In this document: piece by piece, positions 1 to 9,499 of the stretch
Position numbering within the stretch: the first letter of the stretch is position 1
How the letters are laid out: each line of letters begins with the position of its first letter
From: Pedobacter endophyticus
GTDB lineage: Bacteria > Bacteroidota > Bacteroidia > Sphingobacteriales > Sphingobacteriaceae
DNA length: 64,000 nt
Assembly (NCBI RefSeq): GCF_015679185.1
Contig: NZ_CP064939.1
Location: 1,364,001 to 1,428,000, forward strand
Reading direction: 5' to 3'
Position numbers and translations under genes: made by a program
Notes under the pieces: generated by a model
Databases searched by the model: none
What the model saw: only the letters and a program-made list of their open reading frames with translations
Told to the model about the DNA's origin: nothing

Positions 1-90
1 AAAACAATGCGATAAAACCGATATTATTCCAGCATTTTTCATGCTACATAGATTCCCATCCAAGCTACCAATGACAGATCTATAGTTTGG

Positions 91-196
91 TCGTCTTTTC
101 GACTGTAGCGTAGCGGAACGGAGAAATCTTTTTGATGCGAGTTCAAACATTTCTCCTCCAAAGGAGCTCCTGCGGAGCGCTTAGGTCGAAAGACGA
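91..196. repeat. Dispersed intergenic repeat, copy 1
   Basis: A roughly 105-bp element with near-complementary ends (TCGTCTTTTCGAC at the left, GTCGAAAGACGA at the right) around a GAGAAATCT...ATTTCTCCTC...AGGAGCTCCT core. A diverged copy lies at 60892-60987. The rest of 1-322 has no gene I can support. Confidence 0.6.
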
Positions 197-322
197 TTTG
201 CTGGAAAGAACCGTCATCCGATAGCTATCAGATCCAACGCCCTCATTTTTTCTAAAACTGACCCTGGGGACGACGACCGTTCTTCGTCGGTATTTATATG
301 CTTAAGAATATTAAAAACCTGA

Positions 323-415
323 TCAACCCTTCTTGCCACTAAAAATTGCAACAAAAACACCTAATCCTCCCAGAATGAAGATTACTCCCAAAACAAAATT
401 TAATTTATCGCCCAT
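323..415 (-). CDS. Possible 30-residue single-pass membrane protein
   Basis: An ORF below the usual length cutoff: it starts MGDKLNFVLGVIF, continues as an unbroken glycine-rich hydrophobic segment (about residues 6-25), and ends SGKKG. This is a short acidic/basic N-terminus, one membrane helix and a positively charged tail, the usual form of bacterial small membrane proteins. No family is recognised. There is no strong ribosome binding site, which is normal in Bacteroidota. It could be a chance ORF. Confidence 0.35.
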   Translation of the reverse strand: MGDKLNFVLGVIFILGGLGVFVAIFSGKKG

Positions 416-585
416 TTCGGTAAGGTAGAAATTATTTGGGCGATGACACTATTTTGACATAAATTACAACAATTAGTTGTGTTTTTCCGACATTAACAGA
501 CCGTGAAAGGCTTTAATGTGTACTATAACGATTTCATGAAGCTGAACTGCTTCGATAAGTAATTTAAAAGATAATCGTATGGAAA

Positions 586-810
586 CTAAACCACAGAACG
601 AAAGCTGCGCTTTAACTTGGGTACACCCATAATGTTTTTCGCTACCCGTCCTTTCTTGGTGATGGCAATATCAAATTGCACCGAACTGCCTACGTATAGT
701 CCTTTCGCTTTGCAATCGGCAATGTCGAAATAAATACTTTCGATAACTAAATATTGAGAAATCAGACCGAAGCCTCTTTGTTTGTTGTAAGCAGTTATTA
801 CACCATCCAT
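586..810 (-). CDS. Cold-shock-domain-like small protein
   Basis: A 74-residue protein. The N-terminus (DGVITAYNKQRGFGLI) aligns by eye with the RNP1-containing start of cold-shock proteins (G-V-W-F-N-x-x-K-G-F-G-F-I). It is followed by a strand carrying YFDIADCK where CspA proteins have FVH, and by VGSSVQFDIAITKKGRVAKNI, matching the usual V-x-F-x-x-x-x-x-K-G-x-x-A-x-x-I ending. The nucleic-acid-binding aromatics are only partly kept (Y at the W position), so RNA binding is inferred. A basic C-terminal tail (KLKRSFRS) follows. It stands alone between non-coding stretches. Confidence 0.65.
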   Translation of the reverse strand: MDGVITAYNKQRGFGLISQYLVIESIYFDIADCKAKGLYVGSSVQFDIAITKKGRVAKNIMGVPKLKRSFRSVV

Positions 811-1068
811 AAGATCTGTTTTGAGCGTTATATATTTTGTGTTTGCTTAATACATTATGAATTAAATTGTTTTAAAACTAATGATAACAACTTGGGCTGC
901 AAAACACAGTAGACGAACTTCACAGATTAATAGATTTCATACCAAATATTGTTGATTTAGTGAAAAATCGATCAAAGTATAGGCAATTTCGATCAAAAAT
1001 TGTGAAAAACCAGTAAAACCTATTTAGAAACAATGTGTTGCATTAAATAGAACAGCTAACCTGATATT

Positions 1069-1251
1069 ATGAAAAAAGTAACCAAAACGACTTCTCGAAA
1101 AGAACTGGAAAACGTAAAGGAAGGTGATGAAATTGAAGATGACACCGGGAAGCAAGGCGAAGTATCAAATATCGAGATTTTGCAACGCAGAAGCGAAAAA
1201 CAATTCTATTACAAGTTAAAACACGACGGAACCATCCTCGTTATCAAATAA
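1069..1251 (+). CDS. Small hypothetical protein, 60 aa
   Basis: A highly charged 60-residue ORF (many K/E) with a short turn around DDTGKQGEVSNIE and a C-terminal FYYKLKHDGTILVIK strand, suggesting a small beta-rich fold. No family is recognised. It has an ATG start after an AT-rich region and no neighbours within 200 bp. Codon use looks coding, but its size leaves doubt. Confidence 0.5.
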   Translation: MKKVTKTTSRKELENVKEGDEIEDDTGKQGEVSNIEILQRRSEKQFYYKLKHDGTILVIK

Positions 1252-1448
1252 CTTTGTTCCACCGGCACTGCATGCTTCAACCCAAAATATATCAAAGCAA
1301 ACCTGCCTTTCGGTTTACACCCTGCATACGTGTCTATGTCAGCGTTTAAATGTTGCCTAACAATGAGTTCGAAAGCATAAATTTTGATACACGTTACAAG
1401 CTTGATGACAAATAAGTTATATTTATAGCGTTTACAAAAACCAAATAA

Positions 1449-4157
1449 ATGAAAACCATCCTTAGTATATTATTCTCTGCTGTTGCCTTCGTTTTGATTT
1501 GTGCAGCTACCGCCAATAAAAAAATTACCGTTCGCTATTTAAGCAACCAAAATTATCATAAAATTGATACGCCCGACCAAGATCGGTTTGTGAAGGTGCC
1601 ATTGGTGCAGGGCGAATTTACCGAACCCACAGAATTAACCGTGCTGCCCAATCTTGATATTTTAGTGGCGCAACGTCGCGGAGAAATAATGCTTTATAAA
1701 AACAACAGCAAAAAACTGATTGAAGCTGGTAAATTGAACGTTTATTTTAAAACAAACGTACCCGACGTAAATGCCGAAGAGGGTTTACTTGGCATGGCCG
1801 CCGACCCTAAATTTGCGATTAACCATTATGTTTACCTTTTTTATAGTCCTTTTGATAAATCAGTAAATCGTTTATCTCGCTTTAAACTGATAAATGATAA
1901 AATTGTAAAGGAGTCGGAGAAAATCGTTTTAGAATTTTATTCACAACGCGACATTTGCTGCCATACGGGCGGATCGATCGCTTTCGGTCCCGATAATTTG
2001 CTGTACGTTTCTACCGGCGACAACTCTACGCCGTTTGATGTTCCAAAACAAAAGTTTGTAAATAAAGGCTATGCCCCGCTTGATAACCGAAAAGGCTTGC
2101 AACAATACGATTCGAGGCGATCGGCCGGGAACACCAACGATTTACGGGGAAAGATTCTCCGAATTAAAATGAACGACGACGGCAGTTACAATATTCCCGA
2201 AGGAAATCTCTTTCCAAAAGAAGAGCCCAAAACGCGGCCGGAAATTTTTGTAATGGGCAACAGGAACCCTTATCGTATTGCTGTTGACCAGAAAACAGGC
2301 TACTTATATTGGGGAGAAGTTGGCCCCGATGCGAGCAACGACGATGCGCTACGCGGACCGAGGGGTTACGATGAGGTGAATCAAGCCAAAAAAGCCGGAA
2401 ACTTCGGCTGGCCCTACTTTATCGGCAACAATTATCCGTATAAGGCATACGATTATACCAATGGCGAAAGTGGCGATGCTTTCGATGCGTCGGGAGCAAC
2501 AAACAATTCGCCAAACAACACAGGGCTTGAGCGGGTTCCGGCGGCACAGCCAGCATTTATCTGGTATCCGTACGGCGAGTCGAAGGAGTTTCCGCAAGTG
2601 GGTTCTGGCGGCAGAACGGCAATGGCTGGTCCGGTTTATTATACCAGGCCGAACGCTTCCCCCTATCCCGAATACTATAACGGCAAGCTGATAATTTACG
2701 AATGGGTGCGCGGCTGGGTGAAAGCAGTAACGATGAATGCGCAGGGCGATTATTTAAGCATGGAGCCTTTTATGGCCAATATATCGCTTGCTGCACCAAT
2801 TGACATGGAGCAAGGGCCTGACGGAAAGTTGTACATTTTAGAATATGGCAAGGGATGGTTTTCAAAGAATCCTGATGCGGGAATTGTAAGAATTGATTAT
2901 TTAAAGGGTAATAGGCCACCTGCAATTAAAAACCTGAACATTGCTAAAACAAGCGGTTTGCTTCCGTACAAAATGACGGCAAAGGTAGATGCGAAAGACC
3001 CCGACGGCGATGCCCTAACTTATATTTGGAACCTAGGCAAAGGAATTACAAAAACCACTACCACGCCTACTTTACAATACACATTTACGAAAGCAGGCGA
3101 ATATGCGATCAGTGTAAAGGCTATTGACCGCAACAAAGCGACGGCAAAAAGTAGAATTGTGCCCGTGTTTGCTGGTAACGAACATCCGCAGGTTAACATC
3201 AGCATTGCAGGAAACAAAAGCTTTTATTTTCCGAATGAGCCAGTAAATTATAAGGTGCTTGTGAGCGATAAAGGTGCAAAAGTGAATTACAGCCGTATTT
3301 TTATCTCGAGCACTTATACCGAAGGCCGTGATTTAGCCGGCGCACAATTGGGCCACCAACAAGCGGTACAAACAATGATCGGAAAAACGCTGATGCTGAA
3401 ATCTGATTGCAGCACCTGCCATAAAGAATCTGCGGCTTCTATCGGTCCCGCTTTCGACAAAATTGCTGCAAAATATAAAAACGATGGTAAGGCGGTCGAT
3501 TATCTGGCATCCAAAGTAATTGGGGGCAGTCAGGGCGTATGGGGCGAAGTGCCTATGCCTGCACACGCGGCCATGAAACAGGCCGATGTTAAAAAGATAA
3601 CGGAATGGATTATGAGCCTCGGCAATAAAGAAACCGTTGCAGCCTCGTTGCCAACATCCGGAAAAATAGTGCCGCCTGCTAATATCGATAAGAAAAAACC
3701 AGTATTAACCATAAAGGCAAGCTACACAGATGCCGGTTCGATGGGCTTAAAACCGCTTACAAGCACCAATTTGGTCAACCTCAGAAATAATGAAATTGAG
3801 GCGGTGGACCTACAAAATTTTAAGGGCTTTGAAAAGAAAGACATTTACGGAGGCGATAAACTTGTGTTGAACAACGAAACCGCATGGATAGCGTTGAAGA
3901 ATATTGACCTGACTGGCATTGCAAGCTTCAATTTTGCATTTGCTCGCTTAAACAGGGGCACAAACGGAAAGATCGAGATCAGGCTCGACAGCGAAAACGG
4001 CGCAATTGTTGGAACATCCACACTGGAAAGTGATGTGCCGTTAGCGCCAGTTATCGATGGAAAAATGCATACACTGTATTTCATTTTTAAAGTTGAAAAA
4101 GAAGCTACTAAAGATAAAATAGTGCTAAGTTCAATTACGCTGAAACAGAAGAATTGA
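1449..4157 (+). CDS. Secreted sugar dehydrogenase-like / PKD / cytochrome c protein
   Basis: A 902-residue multidomain exported protein. A hydrophobic signal segment (residues 1-22) is followed by a glucose/sorbosone dehydrogenase-type beta-propeller (about 45-480; landmarks EGLLGMAADPKF, CCHTGGSIAFGPDNLLYVSTGDN and GNRNPYRIAVD). Next come a PKD domain (about 485-580, DPDGDALTYIWNLG), a class I cytochrome c domain with haem site C654-S-T-C657-H658 and likely distal Met in VPMPAH, and a C-terminal carbohydrate-binding-like beta domain (about 735-900). This order is typical of Bacteroidota periplasmic PQQ-type dehydrogenases, which oxidise a sugar or polyol and pass electrons to a built-in haem. 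Substrate and cofactor are inferred. It appears monocistronic, with hairpins after the stop. Confidence 0.85.
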   Translation: MKTILSILFSAVAFVLICAATANKKITVRYLSNQNYHKIDTPDQDRFVKVPLVQGEFTEPTELTVLPNLDILVAQRRGEIMLYKNNSKKLIEAGKLNVYFKTNVPDVNAEEGLLGMAADPKFAINHYVYLFYSPFDKSVNRLSRFKLINDKIVKESEKIVLEFYSQRDICCHTGGSIAFGPDNLLYVSTGDNSTPFDVPKQKFVNKGYAPLDNRKGLQQYDSRRSAGNTNDLRGKILRIKMNDDGSYNIPEGNLFPKEEPKTRPEIFVMGNRNPYRIAVDQKTGYLYWGEVGPDASNDDALRGPRGYDEVNQAKKAGNFGWPYFIGNNYPYKAYDYTNGESGDAFDASGATNNSPNNTGLERVPAAQPAFIWYPYGESKEFPQVGSGGRTAMAGPVYYTRPNASPYPEYYNGKLIIYEWVRGWVKAVTMNAQGDYLSMEPFMANISLAAPIDMEQGPDGKLYILEYGKGWFSKNPDAGIVRIDYLKGNRPPAIKNLNIAKTSGLLPYKMTAKVDAKDPDGDALTYIWNLGKGITKTTTTPTLQYTFTKAGEYAISVKAIDRNKATAKSRIVPVFAGNEHPQVNISIAGNKSFYFPNEPVNYKVLVSDKGAKVNYSRIFISSTYTEGRDLAGAQLGHQQAVQTMIGKTLMLKSDCSTCHKESAASIGPAFDKIAAKYKNDGKAVDYLASKVIGGSQGVWGEVPMPAHAAMKQADVKKITEWIMSLGNKETVAASLPTSGKIVPPANIDKKKPVLTIKASYTDAGSMGLKPLTSTNLVNLRNNEIEAVDLQNFKGFEKKDIYGGDKLVLNNETAWIALKNIDLTGIASFNFAFARLNRGTNGKIEIRLDSENGAIVGTSTLESDVPLAPVIDGKMHTLYFIFKVEKEATKDKIVLSSITLKQKN

Positions 4158-4204
4158 TTGCCATGCTTAACAATCGGTATGCGTGAGGGATGGATAAGTT
4201 TAAA

Positions 4205-4231
4205 GAAGTCAAGTTTGAAAAACTTGATTTC
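4205..4231 (+). terminator. Hairpin downstream of the dehydrogenase gene
   Basis: A 12-bp stem (GAAGTCAAGTTT / AAACTTGATTTC, one G-U pair) with a GAA loop, followed only by TTA and not by a long T run. Nearly the same stem, with a proper T tract, terminates the gene ending at 60671, so this looks like a dispersed terminator hairpin. Confidence 0.45.
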
Positions 4232-4270
4232 TTACCATCACTATCATAATAATTGGACTCTAAAAATTAA

Positions 4271-4299
4271 AATCGCGAAAAAACCATTCGCGATTTTTT
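4271..4299. terminator. Bidirectional intrinsic terminator
   Basis: The perfect stem AATCGCGA / TCGCGATT with loop AAAAACCAT is followed by a T run on the plus strand and preceded by an A run. It separates the dehydrogenase gene from the HAD gene. Confidence 0.7.
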
Positions 4300-4331
4300 A
4301 ATATAAGTGTAAGCAGTTAAGCTGGTAATAA

Positions 4332-4339
4332 TATCTTTG
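4332..4339 (+). promoter_or_regulatory. Bacteroidota -7 box TATCTTTG
   Basis: A match to TAnnTTTG 17 nt before the HAD gene start at 4357, with transcription predicted to begin about 5-7 nt after the G. No clear -33 element. Confidence 0.6.
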
Positions 4340-4356
4340 CACGAAATTCTTATTAA

Positions 4357-4992
4357 ATGAAAAACATAAAAAACATCATTTTTGATTATGGCAACGTAAT
4401 CTTCGAAATTGATTTTAAAATTGCCCAGGCTTCTTTCAAAAAACTCGGCATTAACGATATAGAAAACTTCTTTGCGCATAAGGCACACAATCAATTGTTC
4501 GATGATTTTGAGACGGGCGCAATTTCGCCAGCCCAGTTTCGCGAGGGAATAAGAAAGGCAGCGAACAACCCGGCGCTTACCAACGAGCAAATTGACGAGG
4601 CCTGGAACAGCTTATTAATTGGCACCATTCAAGAGAACCATGATTTGCTTTTAAAAGTGAAAGAAAAATATCGCACTTTTTTATTGAGCAACAACAACGA
4701 AATCCACTACGATTGGATTATCAATTACCTGAAAACAACATTCGAACTGAACAATTACGACGAATATTTCGAAAAGGCTTATTTTTCGCAACACATGAAG
4801 TTGCGTAAGCCCAATACAAACATTTTTGAACAGGTATTAAAAGAAAACGGACTGAACCCTGCTGAAACCTTATTTATTGACGATAGTCCGCAGCATATTG
4901 AAGGCGCTAAAAGCGTAGGATTAAACACTTTACTAATGACAGAAAAACCTGCTCAGCTGGAAAGCTTTTTAAAGGCGAACGGAATTTTGTAG
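4357..4992 (+). CDS. HAD-superfamily hydrolase (phosphatase-like)
   Basis: A 211-residue soluble protein with HAD motifs in order: motif I IIFDYGNVIFEID (nucleophile Asp10), motif II around FLLSNNNE, motif III lysine in MKLRKPN, and motif IV FIDDSPQHIEGAKSVG. The helical cap insertion between motifs I and II puts it in the HAD-IA group with sugar-phosphate and nucleotide phosphatases. The substrate cannot be told from sequence. It is transcribed alone behind a TATCTTTG promoter. Confidence 0.85.
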   Translation: MKNIKNIIFDYGNVIFEIDFKIAQASFKKLGINDIENFFAHKAHNQLFDDFETGAISPAQFREGIRKAANNPALTNEQIDEAWNSLLIGTIQENHDLLLKVKEKYRTFLLSNNNEIHYDWIINYLKTTFELNNYDEYFEKAYFSQHMKLRKPNTNIFEQVLKENGLNPAETLFIDDSPQHIEGAKSVGLNTLLMTEKPAQLESFLKANGIL

Positions 4993-5014
4993 AAAGCGCC
5001 ACTCTGCCAAAGAT

Positions 5015-5846
5015 CCCCTCTCTATGAAAGGCAGAATCTTGGCTTGTTCCTCCTCGTCTCTCCCCAGAAGGGAGAGATTTAACGGACAGTAAGTAAAAAC
5101 ATTGCTACAAAAGTGCTTTAACCTCTGGGTTCAAATCACTGTTCTGTGTTTTCCTCTCTTCAAGGAGAAAGACAGCACAAAAGAACGGCTACCACTCCCT
5201 TTAACAGGTAGAGGCCTAAAGCGCCAACTATATCTGGCCGTCATCCTGAACTTATTTCAGGATCTGTTTAGCATGAAGACCGAATATGAGAGGTGCTGAA
5301 ATAAATTCAGCATGACGTGTTGCCCGAGCCCCTCTCTATGAAAGGCAGAATCTTCGCCTGTTCCTCCCCGTCTCTCCCCAGAAGGGAGAGATTTAACGGA
5401 CAGTAAGTAAAACCATTGCTACAAAAGTGCTTTAACCTCTGGGTTCAAATCACTGTTCCGTGTTTCCCTCTCTTCAAGGAGAGGGACAGTACAAAAGAAC
5501 GGCTACCACTCCCTTTAACGGGGACAAGCCTAAAGCGCCAACTATGAACGCTTCGTCATCCTGAACTTGTTTCAGGATCCGTTTAGCATGAAGACCGAAT
5601 ATGAAAGGTGCTGAAATAAATTCAGCATGACGTGTTGCCCGAGCCCCTCTCTATGAAAGGCAGAATCTTGGCTTGTTCCTCCTCGTCTCTCCCCAGAAGG
5701 GAGAGATTTAACGGACAGTAAGTAAAAACATTGCTACAAAAGTGCTTTAACCTCTGGGTTCAAATCACTGTTCCGTGTTTCCCTCTCTTCAAGGAGAGGG
5801 ACAGTACAAAAGAACGGCTACCACTCCCTTTAACAGGGAGAGGTTC
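5015..5846. repeat. Tandem 315-bp repeat, about 2.65 copies
   Basis: Units begin at 5015, 5329 and 5644, each with CCCCTCTCTATGAAAGGCAG. The third copy stops at about 5846, close to the end of the proline dehydrogenase gene. Each unit holds several short palindromes (CTCTCCCCAGAAGGGAGAG type; CCTGAACTT...TTTCAGG type). ORFs crossing it have no coding character, so the whole 4993-5866 gap is non-coding repeat DNA. Confidence 0.9.
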
Positions 5847-5866
5847 TTTCAATGGGTCAGGCCCTT

Positions 5867-7060
5867 TTAACGGGTAAGGCTTTTCCTCCGCTTCAACTCT
5901 CTTTCAATCAAACCCAACTCTCTACCTGTTTGGCCGGCAACCGAGGTGTTTTCCTGGGCCCTTCTAAACAAGTAAGGCATAACCGCTTTAATAGGCCCAT
6001 AAGGTACATACTTGGCTACGTTATAGCCTGCATCGGCAAGGTTAAAGCTCAAATTATCGCTCATTCCCAACAGCTGCGCAAAATACACATGCGGGTGGTT
6101 GTGTGCTATTTTTCGCTCATCTAGCAGATAGGTTAATAAGCGGCTGCTTTCTTCGTTGTGCGTTCCGCAAACAATAGCAATCTCCTCAATATGATCTACA
6201 CAATAACGCAGCGATGCGTTATAATCCCTATCCGATGACTCTTTATCGGGCTGAATTGGCGAAGGATAACCCCTCTCCTGTGCACGCTTGCGTTCTTTTT
6301 CCATATAGGCACCGCGAACCATCTTTACACCTAAAATAAAGCCTGAAGCCTTCGCAATCAAATGGTCGGCTTTCATATCCGCCAATTTATCATGGCGATA
6401 CATTTGGTAAGTATTGTAAACAATAATGCGCTCTTTGTTAAACTTGCGCATCATATCCAAAGCCAATTCGTCGATCGTGTCCTGAATCCAGGTTTCCTCA
6501 GCATCAATCATAACAGGTACGCCTTTGTCGAAAGCTGTTCTGCAGATTTTTTCACAACGCATTTTCACGCGTTCAAACTCAAAATTTTCTGCCTGTGTTA
6601 AATGGCCTTTAGCGTCTAATTTTTCCAAAAGTGCAAAACGACCAATGCCTGTGATCTTAAAAACCGTAATCGGAATGTTCAGATCGCCATCTGCACGAAG
6701 AATTGTTCTGATAATTTCCTCGCAGGTTTCATCAAAAACAACTTCTTCCTCCTCGCCTTCCACAGAATAATCTAAAATGGTACCTACACCACCCCTTGCC
6801 AATTGAGCAATGGCCTTATCACATTCCGTAATCGTTTCTCCACCGCAGAACTGTTGAAAAATAGTCGCTTTAACCGCACCTTCGATGGGTAAACCAATAT
6901 TTAAAAAGAAATTGGTTATCGGCGGACCAACCTTAGTTAAAAAATTGCTGCCAATCATCTTGAAAAGCCAATAGGCTTTTTTTAGTTCGGTGTTGTTCTT
7001 TTGACGAAAGGCAACTTCGGTGTTATCGAAATTAGGTTGTTTATTGGGCGATAAATCCAT
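5867..7060 (-). CDS. Proline dehydrogenase
   Basis: A 397-residue FAD-dependent PutA/PRODH-family enzyme that oxidises L-proline to 1-pyrroline-5-carboxylate, passing electrons to the respiratory chain. The TIM-barrel landmarks are visible: VMIDAEETWIQ, GVKMVRGAYMEKERKRA, THNEESS, and the C-terminal YVPYGPIKAVMPYLFRRAQEN with the substrate-binding double arginine. It is monofunctional, since no aldehyde dehydrogenase domain follows. A TAnnTTTG-like box lies upstream on the minus strand (about 7091-7098). It is divergent from the S4-aroB operon. Confidence 0.92.
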   Translation of the reverse strand: MDLSPNKQPNFDNTEVAFRQKNNTELKKAYWLFKMIGSNFLTKVGPPITNFFLNIGLPIEGAVKATIFQQFCGGETITECDKAIAQLARGGVGTILDYSVEGEEEEVVFDETCEEIIRTILRADGDLNIPITVFKITGIGRFALLEKLDAKGHLTQAENFEFERVKMRCEKICRTAFDKGVPVMIDAEETWIQDTIDELALDMMRKFNKERIIVYNTYQMYRHDKLADMKADHLIAKASGFILGVKMVRGAYMEKERKRAQERGYPSPIQPDKESSDRDYNASLRYCVDHIEEIAIVCGTHNEESSRLLTYLLDERKIAHNHPHVYFAQLLGMSDNLSFNLADAGYNVAKYVPYGPIKAVMPYLFRRAQENTSVAGQTGRELGLIERELKRRKSLTR

Positions 7061-7141
7061 TTATATGATAATTAATAAGTCAGATGGATGCAAAATTATA
7101 AAAACCATTGGTTGTAGAAATTAAAAACGGCTAAATAATCG

Positions 7142-7149
7142 TATTTTTG
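7142..7149 (+). promoter_or_regulatory. -7 box TATTTTTG for the S4-aroB operon
   Basis: TAnnTTTG ends only 7 nt before the ATG at 7157, so transcription should start at or next to the start codon (leaderless or nearly so). Confidence 0.6.
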
Positions 7150-7156
7150 CAGCAAA

Positions 7157-7363
7157 ATGATACAATTCAAATTAGAAGGCGAATTTATTCCGTTGATTCA
7201 ATTGTTAAAAGCCACCGGCTTAGTAGGAACTGGCGGCGATGCCCAGGCTGCTGTGAGTGACGGACTTGTAAAATGTAACGGAGAAGTAGAACTTCGCAAG
7301 CGTTATAAGGTTCGGGTTGGCGATATCATTACCTTTGAACACGATAAAATCGAAGTAATATAA
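7157..7363 (+). CDS. S4-domain RNA-binding protein
   Basis: A 68-residue YbcJ/S4-type protein. It has the S4 fold sequence: LIQLLKATGLVGTGGDAQAAVSDGLVKCNGEVELRKRYKVRVGDIITFE. It probably binds structured RNA; the target is unknown. Its TAA stop shares one base with the ATG of aroB (TAATG), so the two are translationally coupled. Confidence 0.85.
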   Translation: MIQFKLEGEFIPLIQLLKATGLVGTGGDAQAAVSDGLVKCNGEVELRKRYKVRVGDIITFEHDKIEVI

Positions 7364-8421
7364 TGGAAACCTTAACGAGCGCAGGCCATTCGCTTTATTT
7401 CGAAAGCAATTTAGACGCCTTAAAAACCCTTTTAGAAAGCAACAAATACAGTAAAGTGTTCATCCTTGCCGATGAGAACACAAGTGAAATTTGCTTGCCA
7501 ACCTTTCAGTCGATGATGGATGACTTTGCCGATTTCGATTTGATAGAGACATCAGCAGGCGAAGAAAATAAGAATATCGATTTTTGTATCGGCATTTGGA
7601 AAACCTTATTGGATTTTGAGGCGGACCGCAAAAGCCTGATGATTAATTTGGGCGGCGGCGTGATTACCGATATGGGTGGCTTTATCGCATCGACCTACAA
7701 ACGCGGCATCGATTTCATCAATGTTCCCACTACGCTACTCTCGCAAGTTGATGCTTCCGTTGGCGGCAAAACGGGTATTGATATCGACAATGTTAAAAAC
7801 ATGGTGGGTACCTTTACGCTTCCGCAAATGGTATTTATAGAAACGGAATTCTTAAAAACCCTGCCTCAACGCGAGCTTTTATCGGGCTTTGCCGAAATGA
7901 TTAAACATGGGCTCATTTACGATAAGACTTACTACGAGAAATTAAAAACAACGGATTACTTAACACCTTCGGCCGAAGATATTTACCGTTCGGTACAAAT
8001 TAAGAATGAAGTAGTAACGATAGATCCGCAAGAACAAAATCTACGTAAGATCTTAAATTTCGGACATACCATTGGGCATGCAGTAGAAAGCTATTCGCTG
8101 GCAAACGATGAAAATCCGCTTACCCACGGCGAGGCAATTGCTATAGGCTTTGTTTGCGAGGCTGCGTTATCAATCAAAAACAGCACTTTAACAAAGGATG
8201 AATTGAACGATATCAGCACTTACATTTTGGAGTTATATCCGAAATACCACATCAAAAAAGAAAGCTTTGATACGCTTTTAGCGTTGATGCAGAGCGATAA
8301 AAAGAATGAGGATGGCAATATTTTATTCTCTCTTTTAGAAAGGCAAGGAAAATGCACGTTTAACTGCCGTGTAAGCACCGCCGATATTTTGAGCAGTTTG
8401 GATTATTATAACAGTTTATAA
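7363..8421 (+). CDS. aroB: 3-dehydroquinate synthase
   Basis: A 352-residue enzyme that converts DAHP to 3-dehydroquinate, the second step of the shikimate pathway, using NAD and a divalent metal. The NAD-binding GGGVITDMGGFIA (about residue 97), the VPTTLLSQVDASVGGKTGID signature, and the metal ligands in GHTIGHAVE and HGEAIAIG are all present. Length is normal. It overlaps the S4 gene by one base and ends one base before the hydroxylase gene, so the three form one operon. Other shikimate genes follow within 8 kb. Confidence 0.95.
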   Translation: METLTSAGHSLYFESNLDALKTLLESNKYSKVFILADENTSEICLPTFQSMMDDFADFDLIETSAGEENKNIDFCIGIWKTLLDFEADRKSLMINLGGGVITDMGGFIASTYKRGIDFINVPTTLLSQVDASVGGKTGIDIDNVKNMVGTFTLPQMVFIETEFLKTLPQRELLSGFAEMIKHGLIYDKTYYEKLKTTDYLTPSAEDIYRSVQIKNEVVTIDPQEQNLRKILNFGHTIGHAVESYSLANDENPLTHGEAIAIGFVCEAALSIKNSTLTKDELNDISTYILELYPKYHIKKESFDTLLALMQSDKKNEDGNILFSLLERQGKCTFNCRVSTADILSSLDYYNSL

Positions 8422-8422
8422 A

Positions 8423-9385
8423 ATGAATTTTACCGGAAGTGATATTTCTGTTGTCGGGCTGTTTAGTTTTGTAATCGTTTTAACCTTGGTTGAAATGTAC
8501 TTCAGCTATGCTCACGATAGAAAGTTATATACAAAAAAAGATACGTGGACGAACATTTACCTGATGACAGCGGCCATTGTAATTAACCTTGCGACAAAAA
8601 CAGGCACCTTTTTCTTGTTGGCATATTGTTATCAATTCCGATTATTTCAAATCTCAAACGTTTGGTTGTACTGGCTGGTGCTTATTTTGGCGCAAGATTT
8701 CCTGTATTGGTTTTTGCATACCGTAGGTCATTATGTACGCTTTTTTTGGGCAATGCACGTAACGCACCATTCGTCTGAGCATTTTAACCTAACTACAGGC
8801 TTTCGTTCTACCGTTTTCGAGCCATTGTACCGCGTTTTCTTTTATTTGCCACTGGCATTTATGGGCTTCACCGCTGTTGATATCCTTTTCGCTTATTTGG
8901 TAACGCAAATTTATGGTAACCTGGTTCATACACAGTATCAGATCAACTTTCCGAAATGGTACGAATACGTTTTCGTAACGCCGTCGCACCACCGGGTTCA
9001 CCACGCCAGTAATGTTCGTTATCTCGATAAAAACATGGGCATGGTGTTAATACTCTGGGATCGCTGGTTTGGCACCTTTCAGGCTGAGCTGCCCGAAGAT
9101 GAAATTAAGTATGGCTTAACTACGCAACCAAAAGACACCGGTCCGGTAAATATCATTTTCCACGAGTTTATTGCTTTAACTGCCGATGTAAAGAAAGCAC
9201 CGACGTTTGCAGATAAAGTAAAATATATTTTTAATCCACCGGGTTGGAGCCACGATGGAAGCACCAAGATTGCGAAAATAATGCAGCAGGAATTGCTCGA
9301 AGCCGAGGAATTGGAAAAACAGCGTACCGATAGCAAAAAGGTGATGGATATTAACGATCAACGGGAGTTAAGTTCGGCTGGGTAA
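8423..9385 (+). CDS. Sterol desaturase / fatty acid hydroxylase family membrane protein
   Basis: A 320-residue integral membrane di-iron protein. Several hydrophobic helices lie in the first 90 residues and around residues 140-165. The histidine clusters of the family are present: HTVGH (about residue 99), HVTHHSSEH (about 112-120) and HHRVHH (about 190). The family hydroxylates or desaturates lipids; the substrate here is unknown. It is co-transcribed with aroB by position only, and no link to aromatic synthesis is implied. Confidence 0.85.
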   Translation: MNFTGSDISVVGLFSFVIVLTLVEMYFSYAHDRKLYTKKDTWTNIYLMTAAIVINLATKTGTFFLLAYCYQFRLFQISNVWLYWLVLILAQDFLYWFLHTVGHYVRFFWAMHVTHHSSEHFNLTTGFRSTVFEPLYRVFFYLPLAFMGFTAVDILFAYLVTQIYGNLVHTQYQINFPKWYEYVFVTPSHHRVHHASNVRYLDKNMGMVLILWDRWFGTFQAELPEDEIKYGLTTQPKDTGPVNIIFHEFIALTADVKKAPTFADKVKYIFNPPGWSHDGSTKIAKIMQQELLEAEELEKQRTDSKKVMDINDQRELSSAG

Positions 9386-9499
9386 CCAGAATAATCTGCA
9401 TTTACAGGTAGCGAAATTTGTTGGATTGTTGTTTCAGTAAAAGATTACTTAATTAATTCGACAATTTAATTTTGTATTTTTGGATAAAGCTGATTTGTT

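Noticed and set aside
5102..5299. 65-aa ORF inside the tandem repeat
   Set aside because: It lies within repeat DNA, has no coding character and is not kept in the other units.
5015..5846. CRISPR array
   Set aside because: The repeats are about 315 bp in direct tandem without unique spacers, and there are no cas genes.
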